Shown here: piece by piece, positions 26,054 to 34,567 of the stretch
Layout of the letters: every line of letters starts with the position of its first letter
How positions within the stretch are numbered: the stretch's first letter is position 1
Assembly: GCF_026342435.1 (NCBI RefSeq)
Contig: NZ_JAPEMT010000005.1
Span: 124,001-188,000 of the forward strand
DNA from: Streptomyces sp. NBC_00237
Lineage (GTDB): Bacteria > Actinomycetota > Actinomycetes > Streptomycetales > Streptomycetaceae
DNA: 64,000 bases
Direction of reading: 5' to 3'
The notes under the pieces: model-generated
The model's input: only the letters and a program-made list of their open reading frames with translations
Told to the model about the DNA's origin: nothing
The model's database searches: none
Position numbers and translations under genes: made by a program

Positions 26054-26580
26054 GCGCGCGACGGTCTTCGGGCGCTGCCCCGGACGTGCTGTTTCGCTGG
26101 GGGAGTTGTGCTCCCGGTGCTCCGGCTCAGGCGCGGGCTGTTCTGCGGCGTGCGTTGGATCAGCTCGGCTATGACGGCGAGACGATCAGCGACGCGGTGC
26201 TGGCCGTGTCCGAGTTGGTGGCGAACGCGACCGAGCATGCGGTGGGGCCGTACGAGATGCGGCTGCGGTGCACGGCGGCCGAGGTCATCTGTGAGGTCGA
26301 GGATGGCGATCCGCGTATTCCGGAGGTTCCCGCGTTCCCGGTCGCTGTGCCGTTCGAGCCGGTGGAAGAGTGCCGTGGTGGTGGGCTGGACGCCCTCTGC
26401 GCTTTGTTGGCGGAGAGGGGGCGGGGGCTGCACATCGTGCAGGAACTCACCAAGGGGGCTTGGGGGTTCACGAGGATGCGTAACGCGAAGACGGCTTGGG
26501 TGGCGCTTCCATTGCCGCCGGGAGGTGTGCCTCGTGTGATCGCCCGGCGGGGAGGTGGGCGTCGCGGCGGGAGCGCGTGA
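26050..26580 (+). CDS. RsbW-like ATP-binding protein
   Basis: 176 residues. The N box is AVSELVANATEHAVG and the G box ERGRGLHIVQELTKGAWG, as in RsbW/SpoIIAB anti-sigma kinases. The start is fixed by the ATGA overlap with the small upstream gene. A run of Arg and Gly residues at the C-terminus is poorly conserved in such proteins. It ends before a strong terminator. No sigma factor gene is near. Confidence 0.85.
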   Translation: MSARRSSGAAPDVLFRWGSCAPGAPAQARAVLRRALDQLGYDGETISDAVLAVSELVANATEHAVGPYEMRLRCTAAEVICEVEDGDPRIPEVPAFPVAVPFEPVEECRGGGLDALCALLAERGRGLHIVQELTKGAWGFTRMRNAKTAWVALPLPPGGVPRVIARRGGGRRGGSA

Positions 26581-26606
26581 GGGCGGCGCGGAGGAGGTCT
26601 CCAATA

Positions 26607-26652
26607 CCCGGGCGTGGGTTCGCTGAATCGCGAACTCCACGCCCGTTCGGGT
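26607..26652 (+). terminator. Long hairpin terminator after the RsbW-like gene
   Basis: GGGCGTGGGTTCGC (26610-26623) pairs with GCGAAC plus CCACGCCC (26630-26644), with one bulged T and a 6-base loop. The outer CCCG and CGGG may extend the stem to about 26652. It separates the regulator gene from the Tad-locus lipoprotein. Confidence 0.75.
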
Positions 26653-26823
26653 GATTTGAAGTGACAGCTCTCGGTTGTTCTTGGCGATATTCACACCTTA
26701 AGAGTGAAAAGGAGGTGGGTGTTCCGGATTCTGTTTGCGCCGCTGAGAGCCTGGGGCATGACGGGTTCACCAGTGATGGTTTAGCCACTGTCGGTGACGA
26801 GTGGCTGGTGGGATGGGGGTTTC

Positions 26824-27381
26824 ATGAAACGGAGTGGAGCGCGCCGGGTGGCGATGGCCATGTTGGTCGCCGTGGTGTTGGGGCTCGGGGCGGGCGCGTG
26901 CAGCGAGAACGCGCCCCGGGTGGAGGGCGTCAGCTCTTCGAAGGAAGGGAAAGGTGCGGCGGGCAAGGCGTCGGACCCACCCAGCGGGACCGAGCAGGCT
27001 GCCATCGCGGCATACCGGGCGATGTGGGTCGATGCGGCGGAGGCGTCTCGTACGTCGGATGCGAAGCATCCTCAGCTTGATGATCATGCGCAGGGCGACG
27101 CACTGGGCCTGCTGCGGGACATGATGGAAGAGGCCAAGGCGGACGGAGCCACGAGTCGAGGCGGCGTCCGCGTCGCACCGTCGGTTGTGAAGTCACAGTC
27201 TGCGGAGGTCGAGCTGTTGGACTGTGTTGACGGCACCCAGTGGAAACAGGTCAAGGCTGGTGGAAGTTCCGATGCCTTGGAGGGGGCGCACTACCGTGCG
27301 GAGGCCACTGTTGCGCAGGGTGCCGGTGTATGGAAGGTCTCCAAGCTCTACTGGGGGGAGGCTGGGTCGTGCACGGAGTGA
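26824..27381 (+). CDS. Lipoprotein, first gene of the Tad locus
   Basis: 185 residues from ATG 26824 (GGGGGT upstream). The signal peptide is basic, then hydrophobic (MAMLVAVVLGLGAGAC), with lipobox LGAGAC, so the cysteine near residue 24 should be lipidated and the protein anchored outside the membrane. The mature part is mixed helix and strand (AIAAYRAMWVDAAEASRT, then ALEGAHYRAEATVAQG), like NTF2-type accessory lipoproteins of actinobacterial Tad and secretion loci. It overlaps the next gene. Confidence 0.8.
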   Translation: MKRSGARRVAMAMLVAVVLGLGAGACSENAPRVEGVSSSKEGKGAAGKASDPPSGTEQAAIAAYRAMWVDAAEASRTSDAKHPQLDDHAQGDALGLLRDMMEEAKADGATSRGGVRVAPSVVKSQSAEVELLDCVDGTQWKQVKAGGSSDALEGAHYRAEATVAQGAGVWKVSKLYWGEAGSCTE

Positions 27382-28247
27382 GGCGGTGCGCTGGGTCGGA
27401 CGTCGGAGTAGTGACAGTTGTTGGAGCCCTGCTGGTGCTGAGCGCCGCTGTACCCGGCTGGGCCGACAGTTCCGGCGGGTCCTTCATGGAGTACCGGGCC
27501 AGCATGAAGTGTCAGCGGGCCAAGTGCGGATTGAGCGCGAGTAGCAAGAGGCGCTCGCCCGCCGCCAGTGCGCTGACGGGGCCCCCGGTCCGACGTGGCT
27601 ACGCGCAAGGAGGCAAAGGGGCTTCCTCCGGAAGCACGATGGACCTGGGGCGTCAGCCGGGGCAGATGTACGGGCCGAGGGGTGTGCCACTTGTGGGCCA
27701 GGTGCCGGATGAGACCGCCGTCGGGGATGAGGGTGGCGACGCGGAGAACGCGCCGCCGGCTCCGCCGGACCCTGCGGTGGTGGCGCAACAGGCGGTTCAG
27801 GAGCTGGTGTTGCCGAAGCCAGTGATTCGTACGAATCCCGATGAGAAGTTTGCGCAGTTGGTGCGGGTGCCGACGTGGATGTGGCTCGATCCGGTGATGT
27901 GGAAGCCGGTGTCGGAGACTGCCTCGGTGCCTGGGGTGTCGGTGACGGCCAAGGCGACACCTCGTTCGGCGACGTGGGTGATGGGGGACGGCTCCACCGT
28001 GGTGTGCAAGGGGGCGGGGACACCGTACTCGGCGAAGTTCGCGGCGGATGCGAAGTCTCCGGATTGCGGGCACACGTTTCGGCGGTCGTCGGCCGGGCGG
28101 TCAGGTGAGGCGTACGTCGTCTCGGTGACCGTGGAGTGGGACGTGGAGTGGCAGGGCGGGGGCGAGCAGGGCGTGGTGCCTGGGATGCAGTCGCAGGCCC
28201 AGATGCCGTTGCGAGTGGCCGAGGCGCAGGCGCTCGTCACGTCCTAG
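27369..28247 (+). CDS. Secreted protein of the Tad locus, unknown function
   Basis: 292 residues from GTG 27369, chosen because GGGAGG lies 7 bases upstream; a GTG at 27378 would give a GTGA overlap instead. The signal peptide ends near AVPGWADS. A low-complexity Gly/Pro/Ser part follows, then a C-terminal domain (about 170-292) with RVPTWMWLD and VSVTAKATPRSATWVMGDGS, two-strand repeats typical of an immunoglobulin- or PKD-like fold with a Cys pair (VVCKG...DCGHTF). It may be exposed on the surface with the pilus. Confidence 0.75.
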   Translation: MHGVRRCAGSDVGVVTVVGALLVLSAAVPGWADSSGGSFMEYRASMKCQRAKCGLSASSKRRSPAASALTGPPVRRGYAQGGKGASSGSTMDLGRQPGQMYGPRGVPLVGQVPDETAVGDEGGDAENAPPAPPDPAVVAQQAVQELVLPKPVIRTNPDEKFAQLVRVPTWMWLDPVMWKPVSETASVPGVSVTAKATPRSATWVMGDGSTVVCKGAGTPYSAKFAADAKSPDCGHTFRRSSAGRSGEAYVVSVTVEWDVEWQGGGEQGVVPGMQSQAQMPLRVAEAQALVTS

Positions 28248-28255
28248 ATCTTTGA

Positions 28256-28301
28256 CCGCCCTGGTGGGGCGGGTGCGGGACGCCCCGGTGGGGTGGCGTC
28301 C
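28256..28301 (+). terminator. Double hairpin between the secreted protein and the SAF gene
   Basis: Two perfect stems in tandem: CCGCCC/GGGCGG (28256-28261, 28267-28272) and GGACGCC/GGCGTCC (28278-28284, 28295-28301). It may end or attenuate transcription before the pilus-assembly genes. Confidence 0.55.
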
Positions 28302-28333
28302 GTCGGATTTCTCTTGAACAAGTGAGGTGGACC

Positions 28334-29089
28334 GTGGGTATCTCTATGCCTTCTTCCAGGGCGAAGTCGGCTTCTCTGAATGGGAGCGCGGGCGGCGCGA
28401 GAGCACTGCTGGGACCGCCACGAGCGGCGAGCAGCGGGCTTTCGGGCACGGCCGGTGGCCCGGTGGGGGAGCGGCGGCGGTGGCGGCCGGGGTTGATCGC
28501 GCTCGGCCTGGCTGGGGCGATTGCGTGTGCGGGTGGAGTGGCGTGGGTGGTGAGCAGTGCGGGGGAGCGGCAGCCCATTTTGACGGTGGTGCGGCCGGTG
28601 GCGGCGGGGGCGGTGATCGAGGCCGGAGATGTGGGTGTCGTACGGCTGGGAGTGGATGACGCCACGCAGGTGGTGCGGGCCGGGGAGCGGGCTGCGGTGG
28701 TGGGGCGGAGGGCTGTCGTGCCGCTGGTGGCCGGGCAGTTGCTGGCGTCCGGGCAGGTCGGCGATGCGGCCGAGTTTCCGGGGACGGGGCAGGCGCTGGT
28801 GGTGATCGGGGCTGAGCCGGGGATGTTGCCTGCGGGGCTGGCGGCCGGGCAGCGGGTGGCCGTGGTGCCTGGGGCCGCGCCGGGGGCGGGTGCGGCCACG
28901 TCGGAGGAGGGGGCGGCGAAGGTGCCCGATCCGGTGCTGGGAGTGGTGCACGCGGTGAGCCGGCCCGAGACGAGCTCGGGGAAGGGTGCGGTGACCCTGC
29001 TGGTGGATGCCGGGGCGGTGCGGCGGGCGGCGCAGATGGCCGAGCCGAGGGTCGCGGTGCTCGGTGGTGGCGTGAAGGAGGTGTCGTGA
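28334..29089 (+). CDS. SAF-domain protein, CpaB/RcpC-like
   Basis: 251 residues from GTG 28334 (GTGAGGTGG upstream). A basic N-terminus is followed by one membrane helix (about 55-80, LIALGLAGAIACAGGVAWVV), then a SAF fold (from about 90) with TVVRPVAAGAVIEAGDV and LVAGQLLASGQV. CpaB/RcpC proteins guide the Flp secretin in other bacteria; Gram-positive relatives have this short form. The downstream MinD-like gene starts one base inside its stop. Confidence 0.82.
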   Translation: MGISMPSSRAKSASLNGSAGGARALLGPPRAASSGLSGTAGGPVGERRRWRPGLIALGLAGAIACAGGVAWVVSSAGERQPILTVVRPVAAGAVIEAGDVGVVRLGVDDATQVVRAGERAAVVGRRAVVPLVAGQLLASGQVGDAAEFPGTGQALVVIGAEPGMLPAGLAAGQRVAVVPGAAPGAGAATSEEGAAKVPDPVLGVVHAVSRPETSSGKGAVTLLVDAGAVRRAAQMAEPRVAVLGGGVKEVS

Positions 29090-29922
29090 TGCGGAAGGTC
29101 GTGGCATTGGGGGCATTCAAGGGGGCGCCGGGGGTGACCACGCTCGCCATGGCGCTGGCGGCGGCCTGGCCTGCCGAGAGCGGGGTGCGGCCGGTGGTGG
29201 TGGAGGCGGATGTGGCGGGTGGTGATCTCGCTGCGCGGTTCGGCCTCTCCGACATGGAGGGGTTGCTCGCCCTGGCGGCGGGTGCGCACCGGGACGGGGA
29301 GGGCGACGAGCTCGACGGGTGCGTGCAGGAAGTGGCCGGCGGGCTGCGGCTCGTGCTCGCACCGACCGGTGGTGACCAGGCGTCGGCCAGCATCGGTGAG
29401 GTCGTGGCGCGTCCGTCCGTACTGCGCGGCGGGGACGGTAACGAGGGCACTGTGCTGTTGGATCTGGGGCGGCTGGGGGCACGTCCGTCGCGGGAGTTGG
29501 CGCGGGGTGCGGATCGGCTGGTGCTGGTGAGTCGGGGCAGCGTGGAGGCTCTGGCGCACGTGGCCGCACGGGGTGAGTGGCTGGAGGGGGCTTCGTACGA
29601 GCTGGTGGTGGTTGGGCCGTGCCGGTTCAGTGAGGCGGACATCGCAGCCGCGCTGGAGGTGTCGCCGGAGCAGGTGCACAAGGTGCCCTGGGATGTACGG
29701 GCTGCCGCCGTGCTCAGCGGGGACGGGCAGCTCGGGCGGCGTCGGTGGGTGCGTTCGTCGCTGACGCAGGCGGCCTCGGCCTTGGCACACCACCTCGACG
29801 GGGCGGGCAGTGGCCGACCTGCGCGAGGGCTTGGCAGTGAACTGGCGCAGCTCCTGCCGGTCGCGATGAGTTCACGCTCGGGTGCGGCACGCGCTCTGAG
29901 CAGTGGGGGAGGGGCGCAGTGA
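29089..29922 (+). CDS. cpaE: CpaE/MinD-like ATPase of the Tad locus
   Basis: 277 residues from ATG 29089 (AAGGAGG, 7 bases). A deviant Walker A, GAFKGAPGVTTLA, replaces the usual KGGvGKT lysine with valine and threonine, as often seen in actinobacterial Tad-linked MinD-like proteins. VVVEADVAGGDLAARFGL is the Walker A' strand, LLDLGRLGA the Walker B. CpaE family members place the pilus at the pole or septum. The missing lysine raises doubt about ATP hydrolysis. It overlaps the next gene by 4 bases. Confidence 0.8.
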   Translation: MRKVVALGAFKGAPGVTTLAMALAAAWPAESGVRPVVVEADVAGGDLAARFGLSDMEGLLALAAGAHRDGEGDELDGCVQEVAGGLRLVLAPTGGDQASASIGEVVARPSVLRGGDGNEGTVLLDLGRLGARPSRELARGADRLVLVSRGSVEALAHVAARGEWLEGASYELVVVGPCRFSEADIAAALEVSPEQVHKVPWDVRAAAVLSGDGQLGRRRWVRSSLTQAASALAHHLDGAGSGRPARGLGSELAQLLPVAMSSRSGAARALSSGGGAQ

Positions 29923-31253
29923 CGATCGAGACGGCCCCGGGCACGGGGCACACCGCCGAAGGCATCAGGGAGAGCATCGCCGCCACGTTGACCGGGTTCG
30001 CTCACACCCGCAGCGAGTCCGGGCTGCCGGTGCAGAACGCCGGTGAGCGGCGGTCGCTGGCGCGGAAGCTGCTGGCCGACGAGTTGTCGGCGTACAACCA
30101 GCAACGGCTGCGGGCCGGCCAGCTCACCCTCACCGGTGAGGAGCGGGCGGAGCTGGAGCGGCAGGTGATGGAGGGCCTGTTCGGGCTGGGGTCGTTGCAG
30201 GAGCTGCTGGAGGACGACCGGATCGAGAACATCCAGATCAACGGGGCCGACCAGGTCTTCGTCCGGTACGCCGACGGCACGGAGGAGCAGCGGGCTCCGG
30301 TGGCGGCCTCTGACGGGGAGCTGATCGATCTCGTACGGCAGATCGCGGCCCGTTCGGGGCTGGAGGAGCGGCGTTTCGATCGCGGGTCGCCGAGCCTGAA
30401 CATCTGCCTGCCCGACGGGTCCCGGTTGTTCGCGGTGATGGCGCTCTCGCATCGGGTGGGGCTGACGATCCGCCGCCACCGGTTCAAGCGGGTCACCATG
30501 GACGACCTCGTGCACCGGCTGGAGATCTGCGACGAGCGCCTCGGTGCGTTCCTGACCGCGCTGGTGTTGGCGCGGAAGAACATCATCGTCGGTGGTGGGA
30601 CGAACGTCGGTAAGACCACCCTCGCCCGTGGTCTTGCCTCGGTCATTCCCGCGCAGGAGCGGCTGGTGACCATCGAGGACACCTTCGAGCTTGGCCTGCA
30701 CGAGGACAGCGTCGCGCATCCGAACGTGATGGCTCTTCAGGCGCGGGAGGCGAATCTGGAGGGTGAAGGGGCCGTGGATCAGGCGGAGTTGGTGCGCTGG
30801 GGGCTGCGGATGTCGCCGGACCGGGTGATCGTCGGGGAGATCCGGGGGCCGGAGGTGGTGCCGATGTGCAACGCCATGAGCCAGGGCAACGACGGCTCGC
30901 TCTCCACCATCCACGCCTCGACCTCGCGCGGGGTGTTCACCAAGCTTGCCGCGTACGCCGCCCAGTCCCCGGAGCGGTTGTCGCTGGAGGCCACGAACCT
31001 GCTGGTCGCCTCGGCCGTGCACTTCGTGGTGCACCTGGGCTGGGACGCGGAGGGGCGGCGGGCCATCGACTCCGTGCGGGAGGTCGTGGACGCGGACGGG
31101 GCGCAGATCGTCTCCAACGAGGTCTACCGGCCCGGCCCCGACGGGCGGGCCGTTCCCGGTGCGCCGGTGCGCACCGAGACCTTCGACGACCTGGTGGACG
31201 CCGGGCTCGACGTCGCGCTGCTGCGCGGCGAGCGCTGGGGGAGGACCTCGTGA
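29919..31253 (+). CDS. tadA: Tad/CpaF secretion ATPase
   Basis: 444 residues from GTG 29919 (GGGGGAGG upstream). The N-terminal helical domain is followed by the ATPase core with GGGTNVGKTT (225-234) and TIEDTFELGLHED (Asp box); IVGEIRGPEVVPMCNAMSQG is the Walker B region and STIHASTSRG the His box. It powers assembly of the Flp pilus from the cytoplasmic side. The overlap with TadB is 4 bases. Confidence 0.95.
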   Translation: MTIETAPGTGHTAEGIRESIAATLTGFAHTRSESGLPVQNAGERRSLARKLLADELSAYNQQRLRAGQLTLTGEERAELERQVMEGLFGLGSLQELLEDDRIENIQINGADQVFVRYADGTEEQRAPVAASDGELIDLVRQIAARSGLEERRFDRGSPSLNICLPDGSRLFAVMALSHRVGLTIRRHRFKRVTMDDLVHRLEICDERLGAFLTALVLARKNIIVGGGTNVGKTTLARGLASVIPAQERLVTIEDTFELGLHEDSVAHPNVMALQAREANLEGEGAVDQAELVRWGLRMSPDRVIVGEIRGPEVVPMCNAMSQGNDGSLSTIHASTSRGVFTKLAAYAAQSPERLSLEATNLLVASAVHFVVHLGWDAEGRRAIDSVREVVDADGAQIVSNEVYRPGPDGRAVPGAPVRTETFDDLVDAGLDVALLRGERWGRTS

Positions 31254-32122
31254 CCCCGCACGTGTTGATCGGGTTGCTGCTCGGGGCGGGACTCGCGCTC
31301 TCCCTTGCCCTTGTCGTCCTCGGTGCCCGGCCCCCAGCAGGCAGCGGGGAGGGGGCGCGGAGGTGGCGGGTGCCGCTGCGGGCGAGCGGTCGGCAGTGGG
31401 CTGTCGCTGCTGGTGCGGCCGTTGTGGCGGGTGCGGCGACCGGGTGGCCGATTGCCGGAGTGCTGACCGTGGTCGGTGTTCTGACGCTGCCGGACCTGCT
31501 GGTCGGGGACCGGCGGGCGGCGGCCCGTACCGAGAAGCTGGAAGCTGTCGCTCTGTGGGCGGAGATGCTGCGCGACACCCTGTCGGCGGCGGCCGGACTG
31601 GAGCAGGCCATTTTGGCCACCGCTCCCGTCGCTCCGGAGGCGGTGCAGGAAGAGGCCGTGCGGTTGGCCGCCCGGATCGAGGGCGGGCAGCCGCTCGGCG
31701 AGGCGCTGCGGGCCTTTGCCGAGGAGGTTGACGACGCGACCTGCGACATGGTGGCCGCGGCTCTGGTCATGGCCGCTGAACGGCAGGCCCGTCAACTCGC
31801 TCCTTTGTTGGGTCAGTTGGCTGCGGCGACGCGTGAGCAGGTGACGATGCGGCTGCGTACGGAGGCGGGGCGGTCCCGGGTGCGGACCTCGGTACGGGTG
31901 ATCACCGGGACCACGCTGACGATGGCGGGCGGCCTGGCCGTCCTCAACCGCGCCTACCTCGACCCGTACTCCTCCGTGACCGGGCAGATCGTGCTGGCCG
32001 GGGTGGGCGGACTGTTCGCGGTGGCGTTCTGGTGGCTGAAGAAGATCGCCACCCTGGAGGAGGACCCCCGCATCCTCAAGGGCGTTCAGACTTCTGCGGG
32101 TGCGGAGGTGGTGGTCCGATGA
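31250..32122 (+). CDS. tadB: TadB inner-membrane platform protein
   Basis: 290 residues from GTG 31250. Two N-terminal helices, then a T2SF domain (GspF-like): AVALWAEMLRDTLSAAAGLEQAI, CDMVAAALVMAAERQ and a C-terminal pair of membrane helices. It forms the membrane platform with TadC and TadA. The start overlaps tadA (GTGA) and its stop overlaps tadC (ATGA). Confidence 0.9.
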   Translation: MTPHVLIGLLLGAGLALSLALVVLGARPPAGSGEGARRWRVPLRASGRQWAVAAGAAVVAGAATGWPIAGVLTVVGVLTLPDLLVGDRRAAARTEKLEAVALWAEMLRDTLSAAAGLEQAILATAPVAPEAVQEEAVRLAARIEGGQPLGEALRAFAEEVDDATCDMVAAALVMAAERQARQLAPLLGQLAAATREQVTMRLRTEAGRSRVRTSVRVITGTTLTMAGGLAVLNRAYLDPYSSVTGQIVLAGVGGLFAVAFWWLKKIATLEEDPRILKGVQTSAGAEVVVR

Positions 32123-33018
32123 CGGCGCTGTTGCTCGGGCTGGGGCTGGGCGGATTCCTCGCCCTGGCGGTGTACGGACTCAACCCGCCTCGCCCTTCTC
32201 TCGCCGAATCGCTCGCCCGCCTCGGTCGGCCCTCGGCCATACCGCGCCCGGAGCCTTCGTCGCCTGGCGGTGAGAAGTGGGCGTACCGCTGGGGGCGTAG
32301 GGGTGTTCCTGTGCTGCGGGCGTGCGGGCTGCCGACGGCGAAGCTGCGGCGGGACCTGCTCGTCGCCGAGGTGTCGGTCGAGCAGTTCCTGGCGGAGAAG
32401 GCCGTGGCCGGTCTGCTCGGGTTTCTCGCCCCCAGTGTTCTGTCCCTGCTGCTGTGGGGGCTGACCGGGGCCGGGATGGACTGGCAGCTGTCCGGGGTGG
32501 CGTCGCTGGCCTTCGGGGCGGGGTTGTTCTTCGCTCCGGATCTGTCCGTACGGGCCACGGCTGCCCGGCGGCGCAAGGAGCTGCGGCACACTCTGTCGGT
32601 CTTCCTCAATCTCACCGTGATCGCCCTGGCCGGCGGCGCGGGAGTGCATCAGGCTCTCGCTGACGCCGGGGCCAATCCGCAAGGGTGGGCCGCCGCCCAG
32701 TTGCGCCGGGCGCTGACTGCGGCCGAGGTGGGCCGTACGAACGTCTGGCACGAGCTTGGCGGGCTCGGCACCCGTACCGGAGTGCGCGAACTCGTCGAGC
32801 TGGCCGCGACGATCTCCCTGGCCGGCAGCGAAGGCGCCAAGATCCGCGTCTCGCTGGAGGCCAAAGCCTCCGCCATGCGCACCCGCGCCCTCACCGAGGC
32901 CGACGGAGTGGCCCAGTCCGCGACCGAGCGGATGTCCCTGCCCGTCGTCGTCCTCTTCGGCGGCTTCCTCGTCTTCATCGGCTACCCGGCGATGCAGAAC
33001 GTCCTCGCCGGACTCTGA
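32119..33018 (+). CDS. tadC: TadC inner-membrane platform protein
   Basis: 299 residues from ATG 32119. It has an N-terminal helix (ALLLGLGLGGFLALAVYGL), a second helix near 120, then a T2SF domain with ELRHTLSVFLNLTVIALAGGAGVHQAL and a final helix (PVVVLFGGFLVFIGYPAMQNV). It pairs with TadB. A 50-base gap separates it from the pilin gene. Confidence 0.9.
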   Translation: MTALLLGLGLGGFLALAVYGLNPPRPSLAESLARLGRPSAIPRPEPSSPGGEKWAYRWGRRGVPVLRACGLPTAKLRRDLLVAEVSVEQFLAEKAVAGLLGFLAPSVLSLLLWGLTGAGMDWQLSGVASLAFGAGLFFAPDLSVRATAARRRKELRHTLSVFLNLTVIALAGGAGVHQALADAGANPQGWAAAQLRRALTAAEVGRTNVWHELGGLGTRTGVRELVELAATISLAGSEGAKIRVSLEAKASAMRTRALTEADGVAQSATERMSLPVVVLFGGFLVFIGYPAMQNVLAGL

Positions 33019-33068
33019 ACACCCCTTTCCGGGCTCTGAACATCCCTTTCGTGAAACTGGAGTTGGAC

Positions 33069-33266
33069 ATGAACTACTACCGCGCTCTTGTCGCTCGCGC
33101 CCGTGCCTGGGGCCGCAACGTCTGTGAGGGGAAGTCCGGCGATGACGGCGGATACTCCACGGAGACGGTCCTCGTTACCGCGATGCTGGCCCTCCTGGGT
33201 ATCGCCGTGATCGGCGTCATCGTCGCCAAGGTGATGGGCAAGGCGAACGGCATCGACCTTGGCTGA
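33069..33266 (+). CDS. Flp-type pilin
   Basis: 65 residues with GGA upstream. The N-terminal 28 residues are basic and polar, followed by a GGYSTETVLVTAMLALLG motif: Gly, Tyr, Ser, then Glu five residues into the helix, as expected at a prepilin cleavage site. One hydrophobic helix follows. This is the probable pilus subunit; no prepilin peptidase gene is in the cluster. Its 3' end overlaps tadE by 8 bases. Confidence 0.85.
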   Translation: MNYYRALVARARAWGRNVCEGKSGDDGGYSTETVLVTAMLALLGIAVIGVIVAKVMGKANGIDLG

Positions 33267-33669
33267 CACCCGTGCCCGCACATGGAGAAGGGGGCGCTGC
33301 GGGGACCGGGGGAGCGTGAGTACGGAAGCCGTGCTCGCGGTGCCGGTGCTGATGGTGCTGCTGTTGCTGATCGTGCAGTTCGCTCTCGCGCTGCACGCCC
33401 AGCACATCGCCCAGACGGCCGCCTCCCGGGCGCTGGCTGCCGCTCGCGCCCAGGATGCCTCCTCGGCCGCCGGAAAGGCCGACGCGGCGAAGACACTGCG
33501 GCTGATCGGCGGGCGGGTCCTGCGGGCTCCGTCGGTCAAGGTCAGCCGTAGTGCGCAGAGTGTGACGGCGGTGGTGGAGGGCGAGGTGGTGGCGGTTGTG
33601 CCCGGGTTGCGCCTGCGGGTCTCGGGGCATGTGGCGGGGCCAGTTGAGCGGTGGAGTGTGGCGCCGTGA
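33259..33669 (+). CDS. TadE-like minor pilin
   Basis: 136 residues from TTG 33259. The N-terminus is basic (RTWRRGRCGDRGS), followed by VSTEAVLAVPVLMVLLLLIVQ, a TadE-like start with E after a short leader. The rest is a mostly alpha/beta soluble domain. The choice of TTG is weak; no better start was seen. Confidence 0.8.
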   Translation: MADTRARTWRRGRCGDRGSVSTEAVLAVPVLMVLLLLIVQFALALHAQHIAQTAASRALAAARAQDASSAAGKADAAKTLRLIGGRVLRAPSVKVSRSAQSVTAVVEGEVVAVVPGLRLRVSGHVAGPVERWSVAP

Positions 33670-34094
33670 AGCGTGCTGAGCGTGAACACGGGACGGTGCG
33701 GGATCGGGGGTCGGCCAGCATGGAACTGGTGCTGGTGACGCCGCTGTTGATCCTGCTGGCGCTGGTGGCCGTCGCCTTCGGCCGCCTCGCCGGGGCCCGG
33801 CTCGACGCCGACGAAGCCGCCCACCAAGCAGCCCGCGCCGCCTCCCTGGCCCGCACTGCCGAGCAGGCGCAAGGCAATGCCCTGCGGGCTGCCCGCGCCA
33901 GCCTGGCGGGCGCCGGAGCGTCCTGTACCACTCCTCGTGTCGCCTCCCAACTGGGTGGTCTGGAGCCGGGTGGGACGGTGCGGGTCACGGTGATCTGCCG
34001 GGCCGATCTTGACGTACCCGGGATGCGGAGCATGGACGTCACTGCGACCGCGACGTCCGTGGTGGACCTCTACCGAGGGGAAGTGGCGACATGA
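33666..34094 (+). CDS. TadE/TadF-like minor pilin
   Basis: 142 residues from GTG 33666 (GTGA overlap). DRGSASMELVLVTPLLILLALVAVAF is the TadE-type leader and helix (the stretch is long; the conserved Glu is in the middle). The mature part is Ala-rich and helical, with Cys pairs (SCTTP, VICRAD). It is likely a minor pilin or assembly factor. Confidence 0.8.
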   Translation: MKRAEREHGTVRDRGSASMELVLVTPLLILLALVAVAFGRLAGARLDADEAAHQAARAASLARTAEQAQGNALRAARASLAGAGASCTTPRVASQLGGLEPGGTVRVTVICRADLDVPGMRSMDVTATATSVVDLYRGEVAT

Positions 34095-34567
34095 CGCGCA
34101 CCGTTCTGCCGCGCTCGTGGCGGGAGCGGGAGCGACGGCGTGAGGACGCAGGGCAGGTGACCGCCGTGGTCGTGGTGTCGGTGGCCGGGCTGTTCCTCTT
34201 CGCCGGGCTCGTCATCGACGGCGGCCTCGCCCTCGCCGGGAAAGTGCGGGCCGCCGACACCGCGCAGGAAGCCGCCCGTGCTGCCTGCCAGAAGGTCGAC
34301 CTGGAACACCTGCGGGCCACCCGCCAGATGCGCCTGGAGCCGGGGCCGGCGACCGCCGCCGCCCATGCCCGGGTCGCTGTGGCCGGGGATCGTGCGCGGG
34401 TGGTGGTCCGGGATGCGCAGGCGGAGGTGACCGTCACGCATGTCCAGCGCACGCAGGTGCTGTCCTTGATCGGCCTCGGTTCCCTGACCACTACCGCCTC
34501 GGCCACCGCACACATCGAGCGCGGCACCAGCACCCCATGGGCCGAGCCAGGGGAGGCAGGCCTGTGA
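34091..34567 (+). CDS. TadG-like pilus assembly protein
   Basis: 158 residues from ATG 34091 (ATGA overlap). An N-terminal helix, DAGQVTAVVVVSVAGLFLFAGLVIDGGLALAGK, is the standard start of TadG and Flp-linked proteins, whose C-terminus is usually a large VWA domain. Here only 100 residues follow the helix, so this is a truncated or short form. Confidence 0.78.
   Translation: MTRTVLPRSWRERERRREDAGQVTAVVVVSVAGLFLFAGLVIDGGLALAGKVRAADTAQEAARAACQKVDLEHLRATRQMRLEPGPATAAAHARVAVAGDRARVVVRDAQAEVTVTHVQRTQVLSLIGLGSLTTTASATAHIERGTSTPWAEPGEAGL

Noticed and set aside
26719..26784. 21-codon frame with GGAGG upstream before the lipoprotein
   Set aside because: Spacing to GTG is only 3 bases and the product has no feature; too little to call a gene.
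28344..31034. Long minus-strand frame across the Tad genes
   Set aside because: Antisense shadow of four coupled genes with clear motifs.
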